From Thiotrichaceae bacterium (GTDB taxonomy: Bacteria; Pseudomonadota; Gammaproteobacteria; Thiotrichales; Thiotrichaceae): DNA of 43,069 bases. Location of the stretch: NCBI GenBank assembly GCA_026991755.1, contig JALXAX010000160.1, positions 1 through 43,069 of the forward strand. The letters run 5' to 3'. The notes beneath the pieces were generated by a model. The model did not search any database, had not been told where the DNA came from, and saw nothing but the letters and a program-made list of their open reading frames with translations. Below, piece by piece: positions 34,744-43,069 of this stretch. Each line of letters starts with the position of its first letter. Position 1 is the stretch's first letter. The position numbers were made by a program, and so were the translations under genes.

Positions 34744-37683
34744 CTAAGCAGTTTCTACCTCCACTACTGTGTCCGCATTTTTCAAACCCAGACGCACTTT
34801 CTTCCGTTCCATCATTTTTTCCTTCCAGCGACCAAACACCCTCTGAAACTCATCCATATCAATGGGCTTACTCAAATAATCATCCATTCCTGCTTCCTTG
34901 CACTTCACATCATCATCTTTCATAGCATTTGCAGTAAAAGCAATAATCGGTATACCTTTACTGTGATGTGAATGGCTCAGGCTACGAATTTTAGTACTGG
35001 CTTCGTAGCCATCCATGATGGGCATTTGACAGTCCATAAACACCACATCAAAACGTTCCTTCTCAACATATTGCAAAGCTTGCTTACCATTTTCAGCAAC
35101 TGTCACCTCGCACCCCAGTTTTCCAAGAATAGCAACAGCCACCATCTGGTTAACACGATTATCTTCAGCAAGCAGTACTCGAAAACCTTCGGCACCTTGC
35201 TGCAAAGCAGGCATTCTAGCCTCTTTTGACTCGATTTTTTTATCCATTAAGGAATGGTTCTCTAGCTTTTCTTCACTATGAATAGTATTCAGAAGAACTT
35301 TAATCATCGTATGCTTAATGGGCTTAGTCATAAGATGAATATGCTTTCCTAAATCTAACCCCTCAAGCTTTCGCAACTGAGTCGAACTTGCATAAAGCAC
35401 TAAAGCCTTAGATGTTCTGCTACGGATCAGACTCACTATTTCCTGAAAGTGCGCAGACTTTGACTGATCGATATAGAGACTATCCGCATCCATTACCAAC
35501 AACTGAAAAGAGACCTGTTCCAACCTTTCCATAAAATGATTCAGGTTAGTAACAATAACGGGGGTCATCTTCCAACGTTGCATTTGTTTTTTATAATACA
35601 CATTCAACAACGGCGATGTATTTAGCATCAAAACATCCACTGGGGCTTCGATATAAGACCTTGTACTTTTCTTCGATGGTCCTATTTCCACTGTAAACCA
35701 AAAGGTAGAACCCGCACCTTCTTCACTCCTTACACCTATTTCACCACCCATTAATTCGGTGAGCTGTTTGCAGATAGCCAATCCTAATCCAGTACCTCCA
35801 TGTTCCCTGGAGCATGATCCATCAACTTGTGAGAACATATCGAACAGTGTTTTTTGATCGTTCTCAGCAATCCCTCTACCTGTATCAATAATGGCAAAGT
35901 GCATATGGGTTTCATCTGCCATGCTCACCTGTAAAACCACATGTCCCTGATCGGTGAATTTTAGTGCATTATTGAGGAGGTTAATTAATATCTGACGTAA
36001 ACGACCTGCATCACCGTTAATCTCCAAAGGCACTTTTTCATCAATAAAAAAAGCAATATCAAGGTACTTTCTCTCCGCTTCTTTTGAAATAAGGTCAATA
36101 CAAGCTTCAATCATGTGTAACAAATTAAACGGATGCTTTTTAATACTTAACTTACCCGCCTCAATCTTGGAGAAATCGAGGATATCGTTAATAATAACCA
36201 ATAGAGAATCGGCACTTTCTTTTACGGTTCGCGCCAATTCGCGCTGTTCATTATCCAACTTTGAGAGCAGTAGCATTTCGGTCATACCAATAACCCCGTT
36301 CATGGGAGTGCGTATTTCGTGACTCATGTTGGCAAGAAATTCACTTTTGAGCTCTGCTGATTCAATAGCTGCCTTATGCACAGCAGCCTTTGCTTCTTCG
36401 GCTTTCTTACGATCGGTAATATCACGTATCGTGCCTGTAAATATAATTTTATTATCAACCCGAGCATCGTTCACGAAGAGTTCTATAGGAAATTTCTCAC
36501 CATTTTTACGTATAGCAAAAAACTCCCTGTTTTGACCCATCACGCTACCAGTGGTACCACTGAGATAGTGCTGAATATAGCTATCATGATGAGTCTTGTG
36601 AGAACCTGTCATTAACAAGCTTACATTTTCACCCAATATTTCTTGCTGCCTATAACCAAACATGCTTTCAATAACATTGTTACATTCGGTAATAATGCCC
36701 GATTTATCGATAACAATAATAACCTCTTGTACCGAGTTAACAATGGCTCGCATTTTGACATCACTGGTTAGAAGATCATGAGATACTTTTTTACGATGGC
36801 TGATTTCTTCTGTCAGCTTCTTATTGGTTTTTTCAGAAGCAAGATAAGAGTTATAGGCAATTTTTATCGAACCACTCAATTTGCGAAGAATAAAAAAGAC
36901 CAATAACACCATTGACAGAATAAGAACCAACATCATCAAAAATGACTTTTTAAGCATTCCCAAAGATTCAAACTCAAACCCCGACATGGGTCGAATAACC
37001 TCCAGCACACCACGCACATCACCCACTTGCCAGTCTGTTTTTGGAGTACCTGGGTACGAGTTGTGACAACCCGTACAACTCGCATTCATGACATCAGCCC
37101 GTGCATAACGCAAGACAGGTTCACCATCCAGATCTTCAAAAGACCAGACGGGTTTATCTGGGTTTTCCTGAAGTTGTTCTAAGGCTTTTTTCTCAAAAGA
37201 ATCCAGCGTTTCATTGCGCCAGGGAAAAGGAAAATCACTGTATAGTTTCACTACAAAATTTGAATCTTCAGAAGAAAGGGTTTTGCCAAAGTCCTTGGCA
37301 AAGGTAGCTGGAAGCGGCAACATTCCTTCTTTATCAATATAGTCATGGGTTATCGTCATCCCGTGCTTTTTCGCCACAGGAACAACCACCTTGCTGTAAA
37401 AATTACGAAATTGGGCAACCGATGACGCAAAGTGTTCTACATCAATAATGGCCGCCTTTTTGTTAATATCATTGGTTTCATTATGTGTGTACCAGAGTAC
37501 AACTGAGCTACCAAGGATCAATACAAAGGCAAAGAAAAAGACAATTGAATAACGATAAAAAACATCGGTTTTAGAAAAACTTTTTGGCAGATTGTTGATG
37601 GTCTCATTATTGGGTATTTTGCCAGGTGCAACGGTATCTGCCACTTTTCCTGACGCTATTTCTAGCATTGCATTCTTATTCAT
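34744..37683 (-). CDS. Hybrid histidine kinase with periplasmic haem-c (Tll0287/DUF3365-like) sensor domain
   Basis: From the ATG at 37683 the protein has about 979 residues. A GTG at 37698 is also open, but GGAA lies upstream of the ATG. Order: TM at about 45-65; a periplasmic domain with a c-type haem motif SCTGCH (about 203-207) followed by SYPGTPK, resembling DUF3365/Tll0287; second TM (LMMLVLILSMVLLVFFIL); coiled linker; PAS domain (VNSVQEVIIVIDKSGIITEC); HisKA with NMSHEIRTPMNG; HATPase with NLLNNALKF, DTGRGIA and GGTGLGLAI. A degenerate receiver-like segment follows, then a full receiver (LLAEDNRVNQM, MDCQMPIMDGYEAS, KPID). It probably senses redox state or a gas and relays phosphate onward; no partner regulator is adjacent. 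It begins 24 bp after pgi. Confidence 0.93.
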   Translation of the reverse strand: MNKNAMLEIASGKVADTVAPGKIPNNETINNLPKSFSKTDVFYRYSIVFFFAFVLILGSSVVLWYTHNETNDINKKAAIIDVEHFASSVAQFRNFYSKVVVPVAKKHGMTITHDYIDKEGMLPLPATFAKDFGKTLSSEDSNFVVKLYSDFPFPWRNETLDSFEKKALEQLQENPDKPVWSFEDLDGEPVLRYARADVMNASCTGCHNSYPGTPKTDWQVGDVRGVLEVIRPMSGFEFESLGMLKKSFLMMLVLILSMVLLVFFILRKLSGSIKIAYNSYLASEKTNKKLTEEISHRKKVSHDLLTSDVKMRAIVNSVQEVIIVIDKSGIITECNNVIESMFGYRQQEILGENVSLLMTGSHKTHHDSYIQHYLSGTTGSVMGQNREFFAIRKNGEKFPIELFVNDARVDNKIIFTGTIRDITDRKKAEEAKAAVHKAAIESAELKSEFLANMSHEIRTPMNGVIGMTEMLLLSKLDNEQRELARTVKESADSLLVIINDILDFSKIEAGKLSIKKHPFNLLHMIEACIDLISKEAERKYLDIAFFIDEKVPLEINGDAGRLRQILINLLNNALKFTDQGHVVLQVSMADETHMHFAIIDTGRGIAENDQKTLFDMFSQVDGSCSREHGGTGLGLAICKQLTELMGGEIGVRSEEGAGSTFWFTVEIGPSKKSTRSYIEAPVDVLMLNTSPLLNVYYKKQMQRWKMTPVIVTNLNHFMERLEQVSFQLLVMDADSLYIDQSKSAHFQEIVSLIRSRTSKALVLYASSTQLRKLEGLDLGKHIHLMTKPIKHTMIKVLLNTIHSEEKLENHSLMDKKIESKEARMPALQQGAEGFRVLLAEDNRVNQMVAVAILGKLGCEVTVAENGKQALQYVEKERFDVVFMDCQMPIMDGYEASTKIRSLSHSHHSKGIPIIAFTANAMKDDDVKCKEAGMDDYLSKPIDMDEFQRVFGRWKEKMMERKKVRLGLKNADTVVEVETA

Positions 37684-37707
37684 TATTTTTTCCAGCACTA
37701 TTTTTTA

Positions 37708-39357
37708 TTATCCGTGATCGACCTGTAAACTGTCCATAGAATGACTTCTAAAATACTGCATCAAGCCTTCTGTGGATGCATCATGTGAAGAGGTAGGTGT
37801 TGATTGGAGCAGGTCATCAAAGATACTTGATGCAAGTTGCTTACCCAGCTCCACTCCCCACTGATCAAATGAGTTGAGGCTCCATATCACCCCTTGTACA
37901 AAGACTTTGTGCTCATATAAAGCAACCAACATTCCTAGGGTGTAAGGCGTAATATTGTTAAATAGCAACATATTAGATGGCACATTCCCTTTAAACACAC
38001 GGTAAGGTGCTATCTTTCTATCGTGATCTGTTTGCACCTCAGCAAGTACTTCAGCTTCATTTTTCCCACACATCAACGCCTCAGCCTGAGCAATCATATT
38101 GGAGAACAAGCGTTGCTGATGCCCTCGTATGGCAAAGGCACTATTTACACTACCTATAAAATCAATGGGAATAAGTGTGTTACTTTGATGCAGAAGCTGA
38201 AAGAAGGCATGTTGACCATTATTTCCCGTAGCACCCCATACAATCGCCCCCGTTGCATAATCAATATTTTCACCATATCGATTAACAGATTTACCATTGC
38301 TTTCCATGCCTAACTGTTGAAGAAAATCAGGTAGTAATCTTAAACCATGTTCGTAAGGAAGCACCGCCAAGGACTCTGCACCCAAAAAGTTACGATTCCA
38401 AATACCTGTTAATGCCATCAAGACAGGTATATTTTGTTCTAGCGGAGCCTGTTTGAAATGCATGTCAGTGGCATAAGCACCTTCTCGCAGTGCATTAAAA
38501 TGCACCATACCAAGACCTAGTGCCAGCGGTAAGCCAATCGCTGACCATAGGGAATAACGCCCTCCTACCCAGTCCCAAAACTCAAACATATTATCAGGGT
38601 CAATACCGAACGTTACAACACTCTCAGCATTGGTTGAGATAGCCACAAAATGATGTGCTATTGCAGACTCATCATTCATATGCCGCAAAAGCCAAGCTCT
38701 GGCACTTTGTGCATTTTGCATAGTCTCCATCGTGGTAAATGTTTTTGAAGCGATGATAAAAAGCGTCGTTTCTGGATTAAGGTTTTCTAAATTCTCAGCC
38801 AGATCCGAGCCATCTAGATTGGATACAAAACGAACAGTTATTCCTGGTGTATGAAAAGCTTTTAATCCGCTATACAACATTTTTGGGCCTAGGTCTGAGC
38901 CACCTATACCGATATTAACCACCGTTTCAATCATTTTTCCGGTATAGCCTAGCCAGCCTCCCGAGTGAACCTGATCAACAAAGTGCTCCATCTTTTTAAG
39001 AACATGATTAATTTTTAGTTTTATGTTCTCACCATCCAACATAATCGGCTCGGCTGACATATCACGCAAAGCCGTATGCAAAACAGCGCGCTGCTCAGTA
39101 TGATTAATACGCTCTCCCGCAAACAGACGTTCTCGCCAGCTTTCTAAATCACTTTCTCTAGCTAGGTCAAACAGCTTTTTCAGCGTTGAGTCAGTGATAC
39201 GTTGTTTAGAATAATCGAACAAGAAGTCTTCAAATTGAACGGTATATTTATCGAAACGATGCTTATCATTTGCAAAGGTATCCCGTAAATGAAAATCACT
39301 CATTTCTTCTGCATGTTGCTGCAAGTTTTTCCATGCCGTTGATTTAGAAATACACAT
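37708..39357 (-). CDS. pgi: Glucose-6-phosphate isomerase
   Basis: The enzyme interconverts glucose 6-phosphate and fructose 6-phosphate. Motifs are VVNIGIGGSDLGPKML, FIIASKTFTTMETMQNA, the signature DWVGGRYSLWSAIGLPLALG, EHGLRLLPDFLQQLGMESNG (catalytic Glu) and SFDQWGVELGKQLA with the catalytic Lys. 549 residues, full length. The start has AAGAGC about 7 nt upstream. The kinase gene follows after 24 bp on the same strand, so both are likely on one transcript. Confidence 0.96.
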   Translation of the reverse strand: MCISKSTAWKNLQQHAEEMSDFHLRDTFANDKHRFDKYTVQFEDFLFDYSKQRITDSTLKKLFDLARESDLESWRERLFAGERINHTEQRAVLHTALRDMSAEPIMLDGENIKLKINHVLKKMEHFVDQVHSGGWLGYTGKMIETVVNIGIGGSDLGPKMLYSGLKAFHTPGITVRFVSNLDGSDLAENLENLNPETTLFIIASKTFTTMETMQNAQSARAWLLRHMNDESAIAHHFVAISTNAESVVTFGIDPDNMFEFWDWVGGRYSLWSAIGLPLALGLGMVHFNALREGAYATDMHFKQAPLEQNIPVLMALTGIWNRNFLGAESLAVLPYEHGLRLLPDFLQQLGMESNGKSVNRYGENIDYATGAIVWGATGNNGQHAFFQLLHQSNTLIPIDFIGSVNSAFAIRGHQQRLFSNMIAQAEALMCGKNEAEVLAEVQTDHDRKIAPYRVFKGNVPSNMLLFNNITPYTLGMLVALYEHKVFVQGVIWSLNSFDQWGVELGKQLASSIFDDLLQSTPTSSHDASTEGLMQYFRSHSMDSLQVDHG

Positions 39358-39671
39358 TATTATTGCTCTTATTATTTATGTAATTAGTTAGCGCCCATAA
39401 AGAGAGAGGTGTCTCTGTACTTATAGTGTCTTAAGGAATCTCTGATTAACTCTGATCGGAATTTCTGAGACTTAGCTAAGCTTTAGCGAAACTTAGAAGC
39501 TTCAGCAGATAGAATTTGTCAGGTTTTTGATAGAAAAGTTAGCAATAGCCGTAGCTATTGGTCACTTTTATAGCGAAAAGCTGGCGGATTCTAGCCTCAG
39601 AAAAACGAATCATGGGTTGATCAGAGGTTCCTTAAACAGGCTATAGAGAATTTAAGCCTTTCCCTATCAAC
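39358..39671. other. Intergenic region between the DUF3131 gene and pgi
   Basis: Mostly occupied by MITE family 1 copy C. The remaining stretch 39358-39430 precedes pgi and should hold its promoter. No further motif recognised. Confidence 0.5.
39435..39631. mobile_element. MITE family 1, copy C, with TTAA duplication
   Basis: It starts GGAATCTCTGATTAACTC and ends GGTTGATCAGAGGTTCC, with TTAA on both sides (39431-39434, 39632-39635). The core is nearly identical to copy A at 4487-4646. Compared with A it has about 37 extra bases (GACTTAGCTAAGCTTTAGCG onward) that also occur, reverse complemented, in the element at 13997-14323. Confidence 0.88.
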
Positions 39672-40979
39672 CTAGAGTTTCAGTAAGACACCTGTTTGTT
39701 TATAGGCTAGCGCTTCTAAAATAATCCCATTCGTATTAGCCGTTAATGCCATATTGGGTTTACCTGTTTTCTCATAAAGCCCCGAATACCATCCCTTTTC
39801 TGGATCATAAAGCTTACTGGCGACGGTCATTAGTTTTCGAGTGTAATCTGTTTCATAAAGCATATGCCAACCAAACGCTGCTTTGGTACTGAGTGTTTTA
39901 AATTCACTGGCATCTGTGCCATCTTCAGTAATCGCATTCCACGCTTTACCATCAGTAAAGACCGCGTTATAGACAAAATAAGGTGCTTGATCAATATTGT
40001 CCTCACTCACCGCTGTTAGCTTTCCTGTAGCTTCATAGTGAGCCTTTTGCACGCTATACACCCGCCCTGAAAACTCCCGTGATATTTGATCCCAACCATA
40101 CTCAAGACCATCCAGAATATAGGGCTCACTCACCACATAGTTGTGTGCGGTAAATTTTTCAGGGGTTCGAGTATCGGTGGGTATATTGATACCGTGAATA
40201 TCAACAAACTCTAGCCATGAGGTGTAATCAATCGCATTACTAACATCTAACCCAATTAGCTGAAAGGCTTTTGCTCCGTATTCTTCATAGCCCAGCCGTC
40301 CTTCCTGCAAATAAGCTGTTTCACCATTTTCATTCAGTGCACCATAAAGCTCACCTTCCTTAACAGCCGCACCAAGATCCCAGTGTTGGGTAATATTTTT
40401 CACTTGAGGTGTGAATTCTGGATAGTTCCATACCAGAATATTCAATGGCACCATTAAACGACCAATATCCAGCGCAGACCAGCCAATACCTTTCTCAATG
40501 GGCTTATTGCTGTAGTCCACCATCAGTAGCGATTCGGTGTTATAGGCTTTATTAGGTAACTTACCTTCGTAGAGCGGCAGGCTCGCTAAACTATCAAGAA
40601 ACTTGTTTATACGTTGCTTGAACTCATTATCATCAATCATCCCCAACCGTTGTACAGAGATAACTGCCATTAAATAGGATGAGCTATCCCACAGCGTGGT
40701 GGAGGTGTAGTTGTTTACTGAGTTCACCAAACCTGTTTTTTCAATTGTGTTATTTTGGAAATAACGCCAGGCTATTTTTGCCCACTTCTTTTCCTCTACG
40801 GTCAATTCACGCATGGCGGGCATTTTTAGATCAACCTGCTTTTTCACTGTTGATTTAGGTGACACACGATTTTCAAAGGTCATTTTTTCCAACGTAATAA
40901 CTAGACTAAAGGCACTAATCAGTGCCAGCATAAAAATAATATGCGAACGCGCTCGCACCAAATTCTGTTTAAAATTCAT
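39672..40979 (-). CDS. DUF3131 protein, envelope-anchored, partner of a glycosyltransferase
   Basis: 435 residues. An N-terminal membrane segment (IIFMLALISAFSLVITLE) anchors it, with the rest outside the cytoplasm. The body fits DUF3131: WAKIAWRYFQNNTIEKTGLV, TLWDSSSYLMAVISVQRLG, EKGIGWSALDIGRL, and the C-terminal ANTNGIILEALAYK. The fold is probably an alpha/alpha toroid, related to some glycan-active enzymes, but no activity is established. Its ATG overlaps the stop of the glycosyltransferase gene (ATGA), so translation is coupled and a shared role in an exported polysaccharide is likely. Confidence 0.88.
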   Translation of the reverse strand: MNFKQNLVRARSHIIFMLALISAFSLVITLEKMTFENRVSPKSTVKKQVDLKMPAMRELTVEEKKWAKIAWRYFQNNTIEKTGLVNSVNNYTSTTLWDSSSYLMAVISVQRLGMIDDNEFKQRINKFLDSLASLPLYEGKLPNKAYNTESLLMVDYSNKPIEKGIGWSALDIGRLMVPLNILVWNYPEFTPQVKNITQHWDLGAAVKEGELYGALNENGETAYLQEGRLGYEEYGAKAFQLIGLDVSNAIDYTSWLEFVDIHGINIPTDTRTPEKFTAHNYVVSEPYILDGLEYGWDQISREFSGRVYSVQKAHYEATGKLTAVSEDNIDQAPYFVYNAVFTDGKAWNAITEDGTDASEFKTLSTKAAFGWHMLYETDYTRKLMTVASKLYDPEKGWYSGLYEKTGKPNMALTANTNGIILEALAYKQTGVLLKL

Positions 40980-42874
40980 AACATTTGCCCTGCTTTCCCC
41001 AATACTTGCTCTACTGACTGACTTTCTTGTTCTTCTTGCTTTAATTCTTCTTCAGCTTTCTTTTCAGCTTCTTCATCTGGCTTCCAGAAAGCAGCAAAGA
41101 GAATGCTACTAAGTGCCAAGATGTTATTAAACCCCCAAAAAGTATTCAGTAATACACCATTAATATCATAAGAAGGATGCTCTAGCTGATACTGAGACCA
41201 CGCAAAGATAATGCCTATAATAGTGAGGATAATAATCGCTGTTTGCGGCACCGCTAGATGTAAGAAATTGCCTTCTTGCCGATCCTTTGGTGTGACGGGG
41301 AAACAAATTTTTTCACCTTTTAATACCGTCCATAATGCCCGTAAATTGGTCGGGAAAAATGCCAAATAGGAAGCTTTTGAGGGATAACCCGCTAAGCCCC
41401 AACCTCCCAGCATAAAGGCAATCTCCGTGAGCAACAGAAAGGGTAAAATATGGATATAAAAATCCATGGAGTAGCTTTGCACGGGTGCAATGGCAAAAAA
41501 CAAATAGATCAGAGGAGCCGTTAAGAAAATAGCGTTCCAAATACCTCCAATATATGACCAAATAGTCGTTGCATACATCAACCGTTGAGGTAAAGACATG
41601 CCTTTACGAAACACAGGATTATCATTTAGAGCAATATCCAGTGTACCCCCCGCATATTTAAAACGCTGTACCGTCCAAGTAAGCAAGTCTTGTGGTGAAA
41701 GCATCTTTGATTCCACTTCAGGGTGCATCACCGATTTCCAGTTTCTATCGGGGTCTGAGTGCAATACAATCGAGGTGTATATATCTTCAGAAACATGAAA
41801 GCGATACGGCGTAAACTCATGTTTTTGTACCACTTGTTGGCGCAATGTATCCTCTAACCCCTTATCCAGCTTTTCTTCACCCGTAAGCTTGATAATTTTC
41901 ACCGTATCATTATCAACTTGTTTGGCGATATGTTCCGCGTAGGTTTTAAGTGCTGCTTCCATCACTGCTTCACGTCGATGAATCGAACCCGCACCGCAAC
42001 AAAATGAGGCATTACACCAGTTACGACGACGTTGAATCACGTCGTAAAACATTTTAGGGTCATTCACAAAGGGGTCTTCGCCGATTCTGACAGGCCCCAT
42101 TATTTTCTGAATGCTATTACCTAACCACTTACCAGGTGTTGATAAATATTTGCCTAGTACATCATCCAATGACTTGCCCTCAGGCAAATCGAAAAACCAT
42201 TGTGGCGTCTGTACCCATGCCACATCAGAATCACAGAAATAACCCAACGTATTTTTCAGAAGCGTTGGGAACGGTCGCGTATCAGCATCACAGATAACAA
42301 TAAAATCCCCCCCTGTTTGCTCCATCGCATTACGTAAATTCCCAGCTTTGAAGCCCTCATTACTATCACGAGTGATATAATTTACACCTTCTTCTTGAGC
42401 AACTTGTTGCATGACTTCACGCCCGCCATCATCCAGTACATGAATCAAAATAGTGACATTCATGGGATTAAGCATTTTTTTTGCATCACGAATACTTAAG
42501 CGGACTAATTCAGGATCTTCATCATAGGTTGGGAAATACACATCAACACTAATAGGACGATCTTCCTGTGGCTCATAATTCACCACTTCGCTTAATAACT
42601 TGGGCGCTTCCTGTTGAGGTGTATCCTCGACTTTCCATAAATTAAAAGTGAAAAAAACCAATCCAATATAAGCTCCTGTTTCTGCAATTGCCAAAGGGAT
42701 GGCATACCACAGAGCATCATAATTTAGTGAATGAGTCCAACGCCATGCGATGTACCATAGGCCAACTGTCAATGCCATCACCGCAAAAAACTGCCATGCC
42801 ATTTCTATGTACTCATTGTGAGGTAATGGTGGTTCAGGTTGCCGATGTTCAAATTTGTCGAAATAAAAGCCCAT
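40976..42874 (-). CDS. Cellulose-synthase-like processive glycosyltransferase (GT2)
   Basis: 632 residues, inner membrane. Two N-terminal TM helices (about 28-50 and 58-78) precede a cytoplasmic GT2 domain with VDVYFPTYDEDPELV, HVLDDGGR, the metal-binding DADTRP, FCCGAGSIHRR, an acceptor-site SEDIYTS and the product-channel QRFKYAGG, corresponding to QxxRW. Four or more C-terminal TM helices follow, and the tail is Glu/Lys-rich (EEAEKKAEEELKQEE). No PilZ domain is seen. The acceptor motif SED replaces the usual TED. It probably makes a beta-linked glucan-like or aminoglycan polymer; the sugar cannot be read from sequence. The DUF3131 gene overlaps its end by 4 nt. Confidence 0.92.
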   Translation of the reverse strand: MGFYFDKFEHRQPEPPLPHNEYIEMAWQFFAVMALTVGLWYIAWRWTHSLNYDALWYAIPLAIAETGAYIGLVFFTFNLWKVEDTPQQEAPKLLSEVVNYEPQEDRPISVDVYFPTYDEDPELVRLSIRDAKKMLNPMNVTILIHVLDDGGREVMQQVAQEEGVNYITRDSNEGFKAGNLRNAMEQTGGDFIVICDADTRPFPTLLKNTLGYFCDSDVAWVQTPQWFFDLPEGKSLDDVLGKYLSTPGKWLGNSIQKIMGPVRIGEDPFVNDPKMFYDVIQRRRNWCNASFCCGAGSIHRREAVMEAALKTYAEHIAKQVDNDTVKIIKLTGEEKLDKGLEDTLRQQVVQKHEFTPYRFHVSEDIYTSIVLHSDPDRNWKSVMHPEVESKMLSPQDLLTWTVQRFKYAGGTLDIALNDNPVFRKGMSLPQRLMYATTIWSYIGGIWNAIFLTAPLIYLFFAIAPVQSYSMDFYIHILPFLLLTEIAFMLGGWGLAGYPSKASYLAFFPTNLRALWTVLKGEKICFPVTPKDRQEGNFLHLAVPQTAIIILTIIGIIFAWSQYQLEHPSYDINGVLLNTFWGFNNILALSSILFAAFWKPDEEAEKKAEEELKQEEQESQSVEQVLGKAGQML

Positions 42875-42912
42875 TGTTTTCTTCTTATTGTTAGTTACTG
42901 TCCATTAAACAC

Positions 42913-42941
42913 AAAAAAACCTTCACCTCGTAAAGGTGAAG
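42913..42941 (-). terminator. Intrinsic terminator upstream of the glycosyltransferase operon
   Basis: In the minus direction CTTCACCT and AGGTGAAG pair around a 5-nt loop and are followed within two bases by seven T residues. It probably ends a minus-strand gene lying beyond the right edge, leaving about 40 bp for the start of the operon, or acts as a leader attenuator. Confidence 0.75.
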
Positions 42942-42991
42942 TTGGAAGCAGATATTAATAGTTGCAAAAGTATATTCAGTAAAAACCGCGC

Positions 42992-43041
42992 CCTTCGACT
43001 CCGCTCAGGGTGCTACTCTGTAGCCTGAGCGGAGTCGAAGG
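42992..43041. repeat. Long palindrome at the right edge
   Basis: CCTTCGACTCCGCTCAGG (42992-43009) and CCTGAGCGGAGTCGAAGG (43024-43041) are perfectly complementary, with an inner GCTAC/GTAGC pair. It is a dispersed-type intergenic repeat. No coding potential is seen in 42961-43069. Confidence 0.75.
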
Positions 43042-43069
43042 CGATGCTTGTATGTAAAGACTTATGCAA

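Noticed and set aside
1..43069. CRISPR array or prophage
   Set aside because: No regularly spaced direct repeats, no cas genes and no phage structural genes are visible; the only integrase trace is a 54-codon stub.

Overview
The window looks like chromosomal DNA of a low-to-mid GC gammaproteobacterium. The tpiA-secG-tRNA-Leu(GAG) neighbourhood, HflD, PriA, TcdA, and a glycolytic run of tkt, gap, pgk, pyk and a class II aldolase all fit that class. A Thiotrichales/Leucothrix-like host is my guess from overall gene content and repeat load. No 16S or marker search was possible.

Layout. 1-2740 is an accessory scar next to the tRNA-Leu gene. It holds a decayed IS5-group insertion sequence with intact ends (123-1220), a truncated HTH antitoxin, a YefM-YoeB toxin-antitoxin pair and an N-terminal stub of a tRNA-type integrase. 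2740-4178 is tRNA-Leu, secG and tpiA on the minus strand. 4669-12900 is on the plus strand: a membrane-anchored glycosidase-like protein, hflD, a VOC protein, a conserved hypothetical, priA and a secreted MsrA-thioredoxin-MsrB fusion. tcdA follows on the minus strand.

14672-22020 is the most interesting region. It encodes an EctB-like diaminobutyrate aminotransferase, a 1383-residue single-module NRPS with the layout of epsilon-poly-lysine synthetase (A-T, then six membrane segments around three left-handed beta-helix domains), an LbtU-like outer-membrane beta-barrel and a convergent Sfp-type phosphopantetheinyl transferase. ectA and ectC are absent. The simplest reading is a self-contained pathway in which aspartate semialdehyde is aminated to 2,4-diaminobutyrate, which a membrane-embedded synthetase polymerises into a cationic poly(amino acid) for export across a Gram-negative envelope.

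22501-30200 is the minus-strand central-carbon cluster (tkt, gap, pgk, pyk, fba) ending in a clear intrinsic terminator. 30697-34683 is a plus-strand methyl-cycle cluster (metK, ahcY, metF) led by an SAH riboswitch; metF has a separate leader with three hairpins. 34744-39357 is pgi followed by a hybrid histidine kinase with a periplasmic c-type haem motif. 39672-42874 is a two-gene operon of a cellulose-synthase-like glycosyltransferase and a DUF3131 protein.

Intergenic spaces are rich in small mobile repeats. At least three MITE-like families are visible. One has TIRs and a TTAA target like those of the IS at the left end, one has a perfect TTATA duplication, and one ends exactly at the stop codon of the truncated antitoxin. 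Several long palindromes are also present.
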